From Streptomyces sp. ISL-66 (GTDB lineage: Bacteria; Actinomycetota; Actinomycetes; Streptomycetales; Streptomycetaceae), in contig NZ_JAGGOW010000019.1 of assembly GCF_018614135.1 (NCBI RefSeq), forward strand, positions 1 to 64,000: DNA of 64,000 nt, written 5' to 3'. How positions within the stretch are numbered: position 1 is the stretch's first letter; the number at the start of each line of letters is the position of its first letter. A program made the position numbers and the translations under genes. Below are positions 26,798 to 35,381 of the stretch, one piece after another. The notes below the pieces were generated by a model. It saw only the letters and a program-made list of their open reading frames with translations. It had not been told where the DNA came from and made no database searches.

Positions 26798-27328
26798 TTA
26801 CGGGATGACAACAACCGGTCGCTGCGCCCGTTTTGCCAGCCGGCCCGCCACCGAGCCGAAGATCCGGCCGACGATCCCGTGCGTGGAACCGACCACGATG
26901 GCGTCCGCCGAATACTCCCGGCCGACCTCCTCCAGCTCGTGGCAGATGTCCCCACCCCGCTCGACCAGGATCCACGGAACCTCGGACAGGTAGTCCGCGC
27001 AGGCGAGCTCCAGGCCCAGCACCTCGGTGCGGTGGTCCGGAACGTCGACGAAGACCGGCGGCTCGCAGCCGGCCCAGACGGTGGTGGGCAGCCGGTTCGC
27101 GACGTGGACGATGATCAGACCGGATCCGGAGCGACGGGCCATCCCGATCGCGTACGCGAGTGCGCGCTCACTGGAAGTGGAGCCGTCGAAGCCCACCACG
27201 ACGCCGTGCCGGAAGGCGGGGTCGCAGGGATGACGTGGCTGTTCCACCGCGCGCAGCTCGGCCGACGCCGGGTCGGCGAGGCGTTTGCGCTTGCGGTCCG
27301 CGGGTTCGGAGAATTCGTGACCGGCCAT
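26798..27328 (-). CDS. Universal stress protein (UspA family)
   Basis: 176 aa from the ATG at 27328. A charged N-terminal extension (about 40 residues, with RKRKR) precedes one Usp domain. The nucleotide-binding pattern is VVVGFDGSTSSERAL at the start and the Gly-rich ATP loop IVVGSTHGIVGRIFGSVAGR near the end (G-x2-G-x9-G(S/T)), so ATP binding is likely. Usp proteins act in stress tolerance and dormancy. A longer upstream frame lacks family similarity and a ribosome site. Confidence 0.85.
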   Translation of the reverse strand: MAGHEFSEPADRKRKRLADPASAELRAVEQPRHPCDPAFRHGVVVGFDGSTSSERALAYAIGMARRSGSGLIIVHVANRLPTTVWAGCEPPVFVDVPDHRTEVLGLELACADYLSEVPWILVERGGDICHELEEVGREYSADAIVVGSTHGIVGRIFGSVAGRLAKRAQRPVVVIP

Positions 27329-27707
27329 GGGTGTCTCGGCGAAGAGGTCCTCAGGGGAAGGGACAAGGCGGCGGAGCGGCAGTGGGCGGAAGCGACGACG
27401 TGAGCAGTGGCGTTTCGGTAAATGGCGACTCAGTGTGACCGAGCTCTGTCCGGGAAGCATCTTCCCAAGCCCTTACCCACCAGGGTACGGCGACACTCCT
27501 GTGCTGCACAGGGCTTGCCGCCCCTGGAGAGCGTCCAAGGGAGCATGCCGCAGCGACGCCCCCTTGGCAATGGCCGCTGTCCCCTACAGGCAGTGACGAG
27601 CAACCCCGCGCCGGGCACGTGCCACTCGTGCGCGCAGTGACCGAGCCGCGCCGCCCGCCGTTGGACACGAGTCCGACCGTCCAGGAAGAGCCCGCAGGGA
27701 GCACGCC
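27329..27707. other. 379-bp intergenic region between the Usp gene and a small membrane-protein gene
   Basis: It should hold the divergent promoters of both neighbours. I see no RNA gene, repeat or convincing -35/-10 pair. Short open frames here lack ribosome sites and look non-coding. Confidence 0.5.
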
Positions 27708-28124
27708 GTGCCCGGTCATCCGGTTCACCCCGTCCAGCCCGCTCAGTCGCCCGCTCAGCCGACGCAGTCCGTCCACATGTCGCCGCCCGCGCTTCACTCG
27801 TCCGTGCAATCCCCGCGACACCCCCACGAGGACCCCGCGGGTGACGTGGTGCGCTGGGCCGCCTTCAGCTGCCTGCTCGTCCCCGTGGTCCTCGTCGTCT
27901 ACGGCACCTCCTTCGGCGGGGCGGCGGTGGCCACCCTCGGCCTGGCCGCCGTCACGGCCGCCTGCCGGGCGCTGCTGCGCCACTCGGAGAAAGCGGCGCG
28001 GAGCGCGGTGCCGGTCCTCGCGGAGGAGCCCGTACCGCCCGCCCAGCGCGGCCGGCACTCGCGGGCCGGGGCCGGATCCCGTCGCGGATGTCACGGTTCC
28101 GGTGGGATGTCCCCTCACGACTGA
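27708..28124 (+). CDS. Small membrane protein upstream of adpA
   Basis: 138 aa starting at GTG 27708 with AGGGAG 6 nt before it. The N-terminal 45 residues are Pro/Gln/His-rich, then one or two hydrophobic segments (WAAFSCLLVPVVLVVYG and AVATLGLAAVTAACRALL) form a helical hairpin, and the tail is Arg/Gly-rich. Proteins of this kind sit upstream of adpA in other Streptomyces as I recall. No function is known. Confidence 0.6.
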   Translation: MPGHPVHPVQPAQSPAQPTQSVHMSPPALHSSVQSPRHPHEDPAGDVVRWAAFSCLLVPVVLVVYGTSFGGAAVATLGLAAVTAACRALLRHSEKAARSAVPVLAEEPVPPAQRGRHSRAGAGSRRGCHGSGGMSPHD

Positions 28125-28500
28125 CCGGTTCACACATCCACACCCGCACGTTTTAAGCCAACTTCCCGGCAGGTCACCCCCCTTGCCGGAATGTCCCCCC
28201 AACCCCCTCACCATCTGCGACCACGGCGCCGGAGGGGGACTTTGACCCTATGGGTACTGGCCATGGCCGGACAGTGAGCTTCCCACCCGGGTGGCGGAGT
28301 GGAACGCTTCCTGATCGAATGCTTTTCGCCAAGTTGCCAAGTCGACATAGCGCTGCGTGCTGAACTTGTCACGCCGACACCACGGGACGCAGTAGATTCG
28401 ATCATGTATTTACGGCGGGGGATCCACGTGCAAGGCCGAGGGGAAACGTGCAGGTGCGACCAGACCAAGGAGTCGCGACACCCAAGGGGGGCTTAGCGCC
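28125..28500 (+). promoter_or_regulatory. 376-bp leader/promoter region of adpA
   Basis: A long gene-free region before adpA. A long adpA leader with AdpA autoregulation and input from other developmental regulators is established knowledge for Streptomyces. I see AT-rich patches (around 28145-28160 and 28380-28410) and a possible -10 TAGATT near 28392, but no confident -35. A 65-codon open frame (28299-28496) has no support as a gene. Confidence 0.5.
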
Positions 28501-29673
28501 ATGAGCCAGGATTCCACCGCCGTCATCGCGGACGGCAGGAAGCTCGCGGGGCGTCGCCGCAGAGAGATCGTCGCGGTGCTGCTCTTCAGCGGCGGCCCGA
28601 TCTTCGAGAGCTCCATTCCACTTTCCGTGTTCGGCATTGACCGGCAGGACGCGGGAGTTCCACGCTATCGACTGCTCGTGTGCGCCGGGGAGGACGGTCC
28701 GCTGCGGACCACCGGCGGACTCGAACTGACCGCGCCATACGGGTTGGAGGCGATCGCCCGGGCGGGCACGGTCGTCGTTCCCGCGTGGCGTTCCATCACC
28801 TCCCCGCCGCCACCGGAGGCGCTCGACGCGCTGCGCCTGGCGCACGAGGAGGGGGCCCGGATCGTCGGACTGTGCACGGGAGCCTTCGTGCTCGCCGCCG
28901 CCGGTCTGCTGGACGGCCGGCCCGCGACGACGCACTGGATGTACGCGCCGACGCTGGCCAAGCGCTACCCGTCCGTCCACGTCGATCCGCGCGAGCTGTT
29001 CGTCGACGACGGCGACGTGCTGACGTCCGCGGGCACCGCGGCCGGAATCGATCTGTGCCTGCACATCGTGCGCACGGACCACGGCAGCGAGGCGGCCGGG
29101 GCCCTGGCCCGCAGGCTCGTCGTCCCGCCGCGGCGCACGGGCGGCCAGGAGCGCTATCTCGACCGGTCGCTGCCGGAGGAGATCGGCGCCGACCCGCTGG
29201 CCGAGGTCGTCGCCTGGGCGCTGGAACACCTCCACGAGCAGTTCGACGTGGAGACGCTGGCGGCGCGCGCCTACATGAGCAGGCGCACGTTCGACCGGCG
29301 GTTCCGCTCGCTCACCGGCAGCGCGCCACTGCAGTGGCTGATCACACAGCGGGTCCTCCAGGCGCAGCGGCTCCTGGAGACCTCCGACTACTCGGTGGAC
29401 GAGGTCGCCGGACGCTGCGGGTTCCGCTCGCCCGTCGCCCTGCGCGGTCACTTCCGCCGGCAGCTGGGGTCCTCCCCGGCCGCCTACCGCTCGGCCTACC
29501 GGGCCAGGCGTCCGCAGGCGCCGGACGTGGCCCAGGTGACCCAGCTGTCGGATTCGCCGGTTCCGCACCAGCGCACTCCGCAGCCCCAGCGGGCCGCGGC
29601 GGCACTGGCCGCGGCCGGTTCCACGGTCACGGAGCTGTACGCCCCGGGCCGGGTCCTGCGCGAGCACGCGTAG
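28501..29673 (+). CDS. adpA: Pleiotropic developmental regulator AdpA
   Basis: 390 aa. The N-terminal DJ-1/PfpI-like dimerisation domain spans about 20-195, with the nucleophile-elbow-like GLCTGAFVLAAAGLLDG. The C-terminal AraC/XylS DNA-binding domain spans about 225-325, with two helix-turn-helix units (VETLAARAYMSRRTFDRRF and VDEVAGRCGFRSPVALRGHF). A Gln/Ala/Pro tail follows. AAGGGGGG precedes the ATG. AdpA controls morphological and secondary-metabolism genes. The neighbour ornA is the classical one. Notably no TTA codon occurs anywhere in the coding sequence, whereas most Streptomyces adpA genes carry one between the domains. Confidence 0.96.
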   Translation: MSQDSTAVIADGRKLAGRRRREIVAVLLFSGGPIFESSIPLSVFGIDRQDAGVPRYRLLVCAGEDGPLRTTGGLELTAPYGLEAIARAGTVVVPAWRSITSPPPPEALDALRLAHEEGARIVGLCTGAFVLAAAGLLDGRPATTHWMYAPTLAKRYPSVHVDPRELFVDDGDVLTSAGTAAGIDLCLHIVRTDHGSEAAGALARRLVVPPRRTGGQERYLDRSLPEEIGADPLAEVVAWALEHLHEQFDVETLAARAYMSRRTFDRRFRSLTGSAPLQWLITQRVLQAQRLLETSDYSVDEVAGRCGFRSPVALRGHFRRQLGSSPAAYRSAYRARRPQAPDVAQVTQLSDSPVPHQRTPQPQRAAAALAAAGSTVTELYAPGRVLREHA

Positions 29674-29695
29674 CACCGCGAAGGCACTGCTCGGA

Positions 29696-29737
29696 GAAGG
29701 TCCCCCACATCGGTGGTCACCGATGTGGGGGACCTTC
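29696..29737 (+). terminator. Perfect 20-bp inverted repeat between adpA and ornA
   Basis: Arms 29696-29715 and 29718-29737 are exact complements with only GT between, giving a very strong hairpin 22 bp after the adpA stop. The ornA ATG comes just 17 bp later. Confidence 0.85.
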
Positions 29738-29754
29738 CGCATAAGGTGGGGCGC

Positions 29755-30357
29755 ATGAACGATCGCATGGTGTGGATCGACTGCGAGATGACCGGGCTCT
29801 CGTTGACGGACGACGCACTTATCGAGGTGGCCGCACTGGTCACCGACTCGGAGCTCAACGTGCTCGGCGAAGGCGTGGACATCGTGATCCGCCCGCCGGA
29901 CGCGGCCCTGGAGACCATGCCCGACGTGGTGCGCGAGATGCACACCTCTTCCGGCCTGCTCGACGAGCTGGCCGGCGGAACCACCCTCGCGGACGCCGAA
30001 GCACAGGTCCTGGCCTATGTACGGAAGCACGTGAAGGAGCCACGCAAGGCTCCGCTCTGCGGAAACACGGTCGGGACCGACCGCGGCTTCCTGCTGCGCG
30101 ACATGGCCGCGCTGGAGGGGTACCTGCACTACCGGATCGTGGACGTGTCCTCGATCAAGGAGCTGGCGCGCCGCTGGTACCCGCGCGCCTACTTCAACAG
30201 CCCCACGAAGAACGGCAACCACCGGGCGCTCGCGGACATCAAGGAGTCCATCGCCGAGCTGCGCTACTACCGTGAGGCGGTCTTCGTGCCGCAGCCCGGA
30301 CCGGACTCGGACACGGCGCGCACCATCGCCGCGAAGTACGTGGTCTCCGGCGAGTAG
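29755..30357 (+). CDS. ornA: Oligoribonuclease
   Basis: 200 aa DEDDh 3'-5' exonuclease that degrades 2-5 nt RNAs and the pGpG left from c-di-GMP breakdown. Exo I is [10 protein letters not shown] (Asp/Glu), Exo II lies around [16 protein letters not shown], and Exo III is [12 protein letters not shown] (His and Asp). The ATG at 29755 fits the family length. It may matter for the c-di-GMP system of cdgA in this window, since OrnA removes pGpG. The start lies 17 bp after a strong hairpin, so its promoter must be within or very close to that hairpin, or the hairpin is only partly effective. Confidence 0.96.
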   Translation: MNDRMVWIDCEMTGLSLTDDALIEVAALVTDSELNVLGEGVDIVIRPPDAALETMPDVVREMHTSSGLLDELAGGTTLADAEAQVLAYVRKHVKEPRKAPLCGNTVGTDRGFLLRDMAALEGYLHYRIVDVSSIKELARRWYPRAYFNSPTKNGNHRALADIKESIAELRYYREAVFVPQPGPDSDTARTIAAKYVVSGE

Positions 30358-30428
30358 CACCCACCGGAGGGCGGCGCGGGGAAAGGGGGGAGCGAGCACC
30401 CTCCCGGACCCTGTACGCTTTTCTTCGG

Positions 30429-30448
30429 CCGGTCGGTTTTCCGACCGG
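30429..30448 (+). other. Hairpin in the tRNA-His leader
   Basis: Perfect 8-bp stem CCGGTCGG/CCGACCGG with a TTTT loop, ending 4 bp before the tRNA. It may terminate read-through from ornA or shape the precursor. Confidence 0.45.
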
Positions 30449-30452
30449 ACAT

Positions 30453-30526
30453 GGTGGGTGTAGCTCAGTTGGTAGAGCACCTGGTTGTGGTCCAGGTGGC
30501 CGCGGGTTCAAGTCCCGTCACTCACC
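30453..30526 (+). tRNA. tRNA-His (GTG)
   Basis: Complete cloverleaf. The acceptor GTGGGTG pairs with CACTCAC, and the extra G-1 (30453) faces discriminator C73, the hallmark of tRNA-His. D-arm AGCTCAGTTGGTAGAGC, anticodon loop TTGTGGT, T-arm with GGGTTCAAGTCCC. CCA is not encoded. Confidence 0.97.
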
Positions 30527-30534
30527 CTGCGAGA

Positions 30535-30568
30535 GGGCCTCGTTCCGCGAAAGCGGGGCGGGGCCCTT
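30535..30568 (+). terminator. Terminator after tRNA-His
   Basis: 14-bp stem with a few G-T pairs (30535-30548 with 30553-30566) and a stable GAAA tetraloop. Confidence 0.7.
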
Positions 30569-30654
30569 CGCCTTTCCCCCGGCGCCCCTTCTTTTCATAC
30601 TTTTCGTACGGTGCTTCGCCGCCCCGGCCCGGGCTGCGAAGCGTCAGAAGCGGC

Positions 30655-31680
30655 TCACGACGACTCCCTGACCACCAGCTCTGTCGGGAGCACCATGGCC
30701 GCGTCCCCTTCTTCTCCCGCTATCCGCGCGAGCAGCAGCCGCGCCATGGTCCGGCCCATCTCCTCGACCGGCTGGCGCACGCTGGTCAGCGGCGGGTCCA
30801 TGTGCCGGGCGAGCACCGAATCGTCGAAGCCGACCAGCGCCACGTCCTCGGGTATCCGGCGCCCGGCCGCGCGCAGCTCCCGGCAGGCGCCCGCCGCCAT
30901 CACGTCGGAGGCGGCGAAGACCGCGTCGAGGTCGGGGCGGCGCTCCAGCAGGTCGCGCATCGCCCCGCGGCCGCCCTCCTCGGTGAAGTCGCCGTCCGCG
31001 ATCAGCAGCTCGTCGACGGGGTGCCCGGCCTCCGCCAGCGCCTGCCGGTAGCCGTCGAGGCGGCACTCGGCCCCGTAGACGTCGAGGGGTCCGGTGATGG
31101 TGGCGATCGCGCGCCGACCGCGGCCCAGGAGGTGGCGCACCGCCGCGGCCGCGCCCGCGAGGTTGTCGGAGTCCACCCAGGGCAGCGTCTCGGCGGCGGA
31201 GCGGCGCCCGCTGAGCACGGTCGGAATGCCCAGCTCCGCCAGCAGCTCGGGCAGTGGGTCGCCGGCGTGGACGGAGACGAGGAGCACGCCGTCGACCCGG
31301 TGGCCGGAAAGGTACTGCGCGAGGCGCCGGCGCTCCCGCTCGTTCCCGGCCAAGGTCAGGACGAGCTGGACGTCGGTCTCGGCGAGCGTGGCCCCGACCC
31401 CGCGGACGACGTCGGAGAAGTAGGGCTCGGCGAAGAAGCGGGCCTCGGGCTCGGGGACGACGAGCGCGATGGCGTCGTTGCGGTTGGCGGCGAGCGCGCG
31501 GGCGGCCCGGTTGGGCACGTAGCCGAGCTCGGCCACGGCGGCCTCGACGGCGGCCCGCGTGTGCCCGCTGACCTTGGACGAGCCGTTGATCACCCGTGAA
31601 ACCGTGCCGCGACCGACTCCGGCGCGTGCCGCGACCTCTTCCAGCGTCGGCCGTCCCCCATTGCGCGTCTGACCGCTCAT
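30655..31680 (-). CDS. LacI-family transcriptional regulator
   Basis: 341 aa. The N-terminal LacI helix-turn-helix is at about 11-35 (TLEEVAARAGVGRGTVSRVI with NGSSKVS), and hinge-helix residues follow (VPNRAARALA). The rest is a periplasmic-binding-like sugar sensor (VVPEPEARFFAEPYF; DAVFAASDVMAAGA; VALVGFDDS). Repressor of an unknown sugar gene set; no sugar transporter or hydrolase lies next to it, so targets are distant. It reads away from the next leftward tRNA. Confidence 0.92.
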   Translation of the reverse strand: MSGQTRNGGRPTLEEVAARAGVGRGTVSRVINGSSKVSGHTRAAVEAAVAELGYVPNRAARALAANRNDAIALVVPEPEARFFAEPYFSDVVRGVGATLAETDVQLVLTLAGNERERRRLAQYLSGHRVDGVLLVSVHAGDPLPELLAELGIPTVLSGRRSAAETLPWVDSDNLAGAAAAVRHLLGRGRRAIATITGPLDVYGAECRLDGYRQALAEAGHPVDELLIADGDFTEEGGRGAMRDLLERRPDLDAVFAASDVMAAGACRELRAAGRRIPEDVALVGFDDSVLARHMDPPLTSVRQPVEEMGRTMARLLLARIAGEEGDAAMVLPTELVVRESS

Positions 31681-31775
31681 GTGTGCCTCCCGGTCGTGAA
31701 TCTACCTCCGTACGCCGCTCCGGCGCCCCCGGTGCGCGACGCCGGCCGGGACCGGGATCGCGCCGTCGCGGCGCA

Positions 31776-32609
31776 TCAGGCCCGGAAGGCGTCGGCGTGG
31801 TCTTCGGACCAGGTTTCGAAAGTGCGGGGCGCGTGGCCGGTGAGCCGCTCGACCGCGTCGGTGAGGTCCACCGGGAGGCCGTCGGTGGAAGCCCAGAAGT
31901 CGAGCAGGGCTTCGGCGTACGGGCCGGGTATGTACCCGTCGACCTCGGCCTTCCACTGCTCGCGGGAGACGGGCTCGAACGGTATGGGACGGCCGACCGC
32001 TTCGCCCAGTATGGCCAGTTGGCCCGTGAAGGTCAGCGACTGCGGGCCGGTCAGGGTGTGCGCGCCTCCGCCGAGCGAGGGGTCGGTGAGGACCCCGAAG
32101 GCGGCCTCGGCGATGTCGGCCTCGTGGACCGGGTCGCAGAAGGAGCCCGGATAGGGCAGGTGGACCGGCCGGCCGGACTTCAGCGACCAGGCCCAGCCGA
32201 GGGCATTGCTCGCGAAGGACCCGGGCCGCAGCAGGGTCGTGCGCAGCGGGGAGGCGAGGAGGGCCTGCTCGACCGCGAGGTGGGACGCGGCGAGCGGGCT
32301 GTCGGCGGCGTCGGGGGCGAGCACCGAGGAGGAGGACAGGAGCACGACGTGCTCGACGCCCGCGGTGACGGCCTCCTTGATGAAGGCATCGACGGCGGTG
32401 GCCTCGGCGTAGAGGAAGACGGAGCGGATTCCGGGGAGCGCTCCGGGAAAGGTGGCGGGATCGGTGAGGTCGCAGTGGACGGTCCCGGGTTTGTCCGGCT
32501 CGCGGGAAGCGAGGCGGTGCGGCACGCCGTGGGCGGCGAGGAGGCCGGAGAGACCGCGGGCGATGGCGCCGCGGCCGCCGGTGACGAGGATCTCGGGGTG
32601 CTGTGACAT
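31776..32609 (-). CDS. NmrA-like/atypical SDR NAD(P)-binding protein
   Basis: 277 aa Rossmann-fold protein. The N-terminal dinucleotide motif is VTGGRGAIARGLSGLL (T-G-x-x-G-x-I/A). It lacks the Tyr-x3-Lys catalytic pair, as in NmrA/QorB-type NAD(P) sensors or quinone reductases. HVVLLSSSSVL is the usual strand beta-5. It is divergent from a MarR gene, and the 105-bp gap has nested inverted repeats, so it is the probable target of that regulator. MarR-SDR pairs often respond to electrophiles or quinones; that role is inferred. Confidence 0.8.
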   Translation of the reverse strand: MSQHPEILVTGGRGAIARGLSGLLAAHGVPHRLASREPDKPGTVHCDLTDPATFPGALPGIRSVFLYAEATAVDAFIKEAVTAGVEHVVLLSSSSVLAPDAADSPLAASHLAVEQALLASPLRTTLLRPGSFASNALGWAWSLKSGRPVHLPYPGSFCDPVHEADIAEAAFGVLTDPSLGGGAHTLTGPQSLTFTGQLAILGEAVGRPIPFEPVSREQWKAEVDGYIPGPYAEALLDFWASTDGLPVDLTDAVERLTGHAPRTFETWSEDHADAFRA

Positions 32610-32648
32610 ACGACGTACTTCCTGTTCCCGATTGAGTAGACTAAGTAC

Positions 32649-32685
32649 GTGACACAGATTCTGCGTTGCGCAATCTCTGTGTCAC
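32649..32685. promoter_or_regulatory. Inverted repeats in the MarR/NmrA divergent promoter
   Basis: GTGACACAGA (32649-32658) and TCTGTGTCAC (32676-32685) form a 10-bp inverted repeat. The centre TTGCGCAA (32666-32673) is itself a palindrome. A second pair, ACGTACTT (32613-32620) and AAGTACGT (32643-32650), overlaps. Likely MarR operators. Confidence 0.6.
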
Positions 32686-32714
32686 ACACATAAATCTGGA
32701 GCACGGAGAACCCG

Positions 32715-33224
32715 ATGTCAACCAATAACCCCCGTTCGAGTGACGAGTGGACCCGCGCCGAGCTGCTCGCGCGCATCGTCACCGATAGCCAGCGGCACTA
32801 CGCCGACTACTCGCTCTTCAACCAGGCCATGGCCGACCACGTCGGCCTGCACCCCACCGACATGCAGTGCGTCGCCCTCCTCGACATGGAGCCCGCCCCG
32901 GTCAGCACCGGTGACATCGCCCGCCTCACCGGCCTGACCTCCGGCTCCGCGACCCGGCTCGTCGACCGCATGGTCAAGGCCGGCATCGTCGAACGCCACG
33001 CCGACCCGCACGACCGCCGCCGCTCCCTCGTCTCCCTCGCACCCGCCGCCCGCGAGCGGATCGGCGCCGCCTGGGAGACCCCCGGCCGCGCCTTCGGCGC
33101 CGTACTCCAGAGCTACTCGGACGCCGAACTCGCGGTCATCGCCGATTACCTGCACCGCGCCGCCGAAGTCGGCCGCGCCCAGGCGAAGCGGCTGAACTCG
33201 GGCTCCGACGACGACACCGCCTGA
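32715..33224 (+). CDS. MarR-family transcriptional regulator
   Basis: 169 aa winged-helix regulator. The recognition helix region is LTSGSATRLVDRMVKAGIVE and the wing is RHADPHDRRRSLVSLA, both typical of MarR. There is no Cys, so sensing would be by ligand rather than thiol oxidation. The ATG at 32715 has GGAG 8 nt before it. Divergent from the NmrA-like gene; it probably controls that gene and itself through the shared repeats. Confidence 0.9.
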   Translation: MSTNNPRSSDEWTRAELLARIVTDSQRHYADYSLFNQAMADHVGLHPTDMQCVALLDMEPAPVSTGDIARLTGLTSGSATRLVDRMVKAGIVERHADPHDRRRSLVSLAPAARERIGAAWETPGRAFGAVLQSYSDAELAVIADYLHRAAEVGRAQAKRLNSGSDDDTA

Positions 33225-33332
33225 AGCCGGCCAGGGGCTACCGAAGCGGCCATTCCGCCGCTACGGTCCCCGCCAAGGGCAACAACGCGCGCCGGAGAAA
33301 CGGGAGGGTCGGCGCGCGGCTGGAGGTTGTCC

Positions 33333-34607
33333 GTGCCCATGTCCGTGCCCATGTCCGTGCCTGCGCCCGCACCCGAAACCGCTCCCGGCGGATTCCGCGG
33401 GGTCTTCGCCCTCGGCGGTAGCGCCCTCCCCGTCTACGGGTTCCTCGCGCGGCTCCCCGCCGCGCTGTGCCCCATCGGGACGCTCCTGCTCATCAACGAA
33501 CGCGACGGCATCGCCGCCGCCGGGGCCGTCGCCGCGGCCCTCTGGCTCGGCCAGGCGCTCGGCGGTCCGGTCATCGGCCGGCTCGCCGACCGGCGCGGCC
33601 ACCGACCCGTCCTGCTCTTCGCCTGCGCCGCGAACGCCGCCGTGCTCGTCGCCCTCGTCGCGGCCGTCCTCGCCGGGCTGCCGCCCGCCGTCCGGCTGGT
33701 ACTGGCCGTCGCCGCCGGCCTCACGTCGGCGCAGGTCGGGCCGCTGGCCCGGGCCCGGTGGGCGCGGCTCGCCGGAGAGGACAAGGCTCTGGTCGGAGCA
33801 GCGCTCTCCTTCGACACCACCCTCGACGAGGTCGGTTTCATGGTGGGGCCCGCGCTGGCCGGGATCCTGGCGGTGGCCGTGCATCCCGCGTCGGCGCTCG
33901 TCCTGGCGGCCGCCTTGATCCTGCTCTTCGGGACGCTCTTCGCCCTGCACCCCACGGCGCCGGGGCCGACGGGAACCGCCACCGCCGCACGCGGCGACGT
34001 AACGCTGTGGTCCCCCGGTCTGGCGCTGCTGTTCGCCCTGGCCGTCCTGCAGGGCGCCGCGTGGAGCGGGGCCAATACGGGGATCAACGCCCTCGCCGAG
34101 TCCGCCGGATCCGCGGGCACGGCCGGGCTCGTCTGGTCGGCCATGGCCGTGACCAGCTCGATCGCCGGCTTCGTGACGGTGGCCCGGCCCGGTTCGGCGG
34201 ACCTGACGGTCCGGCTGCGTCGGACCATCGTCGCCCAGGCCCTGCTGACGCTGCCCCTGCTCGCGGTAACGGGCCTGTGGGGCGCGGCCTTCGCCGTCGC
34301 CGGCATCGGACTGGCCGTGGCTCCGCACCTCATCGCACTGTTCGGCCTCGTCGAACGCGCCGGACCGGCGCAGCGGATGGGCGAGGCCATGACCGTGGTC
34401 GGCAGCGGCCTGATCATCGGCCAGGCACTGGCCGCGGCGGCCGCGGGACCACTCGCCGAGGCGTACGGACACCGGCCCGCCTTCGCCGTGTCGTGCGGCG
34501 CGGCGGCCGCCTCCGCCGTGCTGGCATCGGCGGCGGCCGGGCGAATGAGGGAGCCGGCGCTCAGCCCGGCGAAGACCCGCGCTTCGCACCCTGCACGTGG
34601 AAATTGA
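33333..34607 (+). CDS. MFS transporter
   Basis: 424 aa with about 12 hydrophobic segments. The family loop motif between TM2 and TM3 is GRLADRRGHRPVLL. GGAGG (33322-33326) with a 6-nt spacer selects GTG 33333. The start region contains tandem copies of GTGCCCATGTCC, which offer alternative starts at TTG 33327, ATG 33339 and ATG 33351. The substrate is unknown; weak similarity to drug exporters is inferred from size only. Its last 47 bp overlap the convergent gene. Confidence 0.85.
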   Translation: MPMSVPMSVPAPAPETAPGGFRGVFALGGSALPVYGFLARLPAALCPIGTLLLINERDGIAAAGAVAAALWLGQALGGPVIGRLADRRGHRPVLLFACAANAAVLVALVAAVLAGLPPAVRLVLAVAAGLTSAQVGPLARARWARLAGEDKALVGAALSFDTTLDEVGFMVGPALAGILAVAVHPASALVLAAALILLFGTLFALHPTAPGPTGTATAARGDVTLWSPGLALLFALAVLQGAAWSGANTGINALAESAGSAGTAGLVWSAMAVTSSIAGFVTVARPGSADLTVRLRRTIVAQALLTLPLLAVTGLWGAAFAVAGIGLAVAPHLIALFGLVERAGPAQRMGEAMTVVGSGLIIGQALAAAAAGPLAEAYGHRPAFAVSCGAAAASAVLASAAAGRMREPALSPAKTRASHPARGN

Positions 34608-35244
34608 AGTCCGTGTGGCCGAGAGCCCCCATCAGCCGGAGCCAGAGCGGCAGCAGCATCTCCGTGCCGCGCGCCGTCTCGATGCCGCCCAGGTCGATGA
34701 CGGTGTGCTCCCTCCAGTCGAAGGAATACAGGAGCTCCCGCACGGCCTTCTTCGCCTCGGCGTCCTCGCCCGACAGGAAGACGGTGTGGTCGCCCTCGAC
34801 CCTGACCGGATCCACCATCACCTGGCAGTTCATCGTGTTCAGCGTCTTGACGACCCGCAGGCCGGGGAAGGTCCGCTGGATCAGCTCGCCCAGGCTGTCG
34901 CTGTCCACGGGGTCGAGTCCGGGCGGAAAGCCGTGCGAGAAGTCCAGCGGGTTCGCGATGTCGATCAGGACCTTGCCGTCCAGGTGCGCGGCGTCGGCCT
35001 CCGTCAGCGCGGCGACGCTGACCCGCCCGCCCGTGGCGTTGACCAGCGTCTCGCCCTGCCGGGCCGCCTCCGCGAAGGACGCGAGCCCCGCCCCGGGGTT
35101 GGCCGACTGCCATGCTGCGTACTCGGTACGGGCGAGGGTGGCCTCCGGGTCCCGCGTGCCGATGACCACCTCGTGGCCGAGGGAGAGCAGCCGGGTGGCG
35201 ATCGTGCGGCCGACGATCCCGGTGCCGAGGACTGCGTAGCGCAT
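34561..35244 (-). CDS. F420-dependent NADP reductase-like protein (NADP-binding)
   Basis: 227 aa. The N-terminal Rossmann motif AVLGTGIVGRTIATRLLSLG is followed by EVVIGTRDP, the NADP phosphate-binding strand with Arg. GKVLIDIANPLD and VVKTLNTMNC match the F420-dependent NADP oxidoreductase (NADP_oxidoreductase_F420) group. Streptomyces members often act as general NADP-linked reductases. The ATG at 35244 begins MRYAVLGTG. The 3' end overlaps the MFS gene by 47 bp, tail to tail. Confidence 0.85.
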   Translation of the reverse strand: MRYAVLGTGIVGRTIATRLLSLGHEVVIGTRDPEATLARTEYAAWQSANPGAGLASFAEAARQGETLVNATGGRVSVAALTEADAAHLDGKVLIDIANPLDFSHGFPPGLDPVDSDSLGELIQRTFPGLRVVKTLNTMNCQVMVDPVRVEGDHTVFLSGEDAEAKKAVRELLYSFDWREHTVIDLGGIETARGTEMLLPLWLRLMGALGHTDFNFHVQGAKRGSSPG

Positions 35245-35381
35245 GACGGCGTCCAATCGAATGTCGAATGCGGGACTTCGCGCAGGGGCGTACGGGCCCG
35301 CGGTGGGCCCGCGAGCGCGCCCACTCAAGCAGGTCCCGCGGATTCCCGCACGGGCGCCGTCAACTCCGCGCCAAGGTCATT

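Noticed and set aside
28299..28496. 65-codon open frame in the adpA leader
   Set aside because: No ribosome site, unusual codon use and no family; it fits better as untranslated leader.
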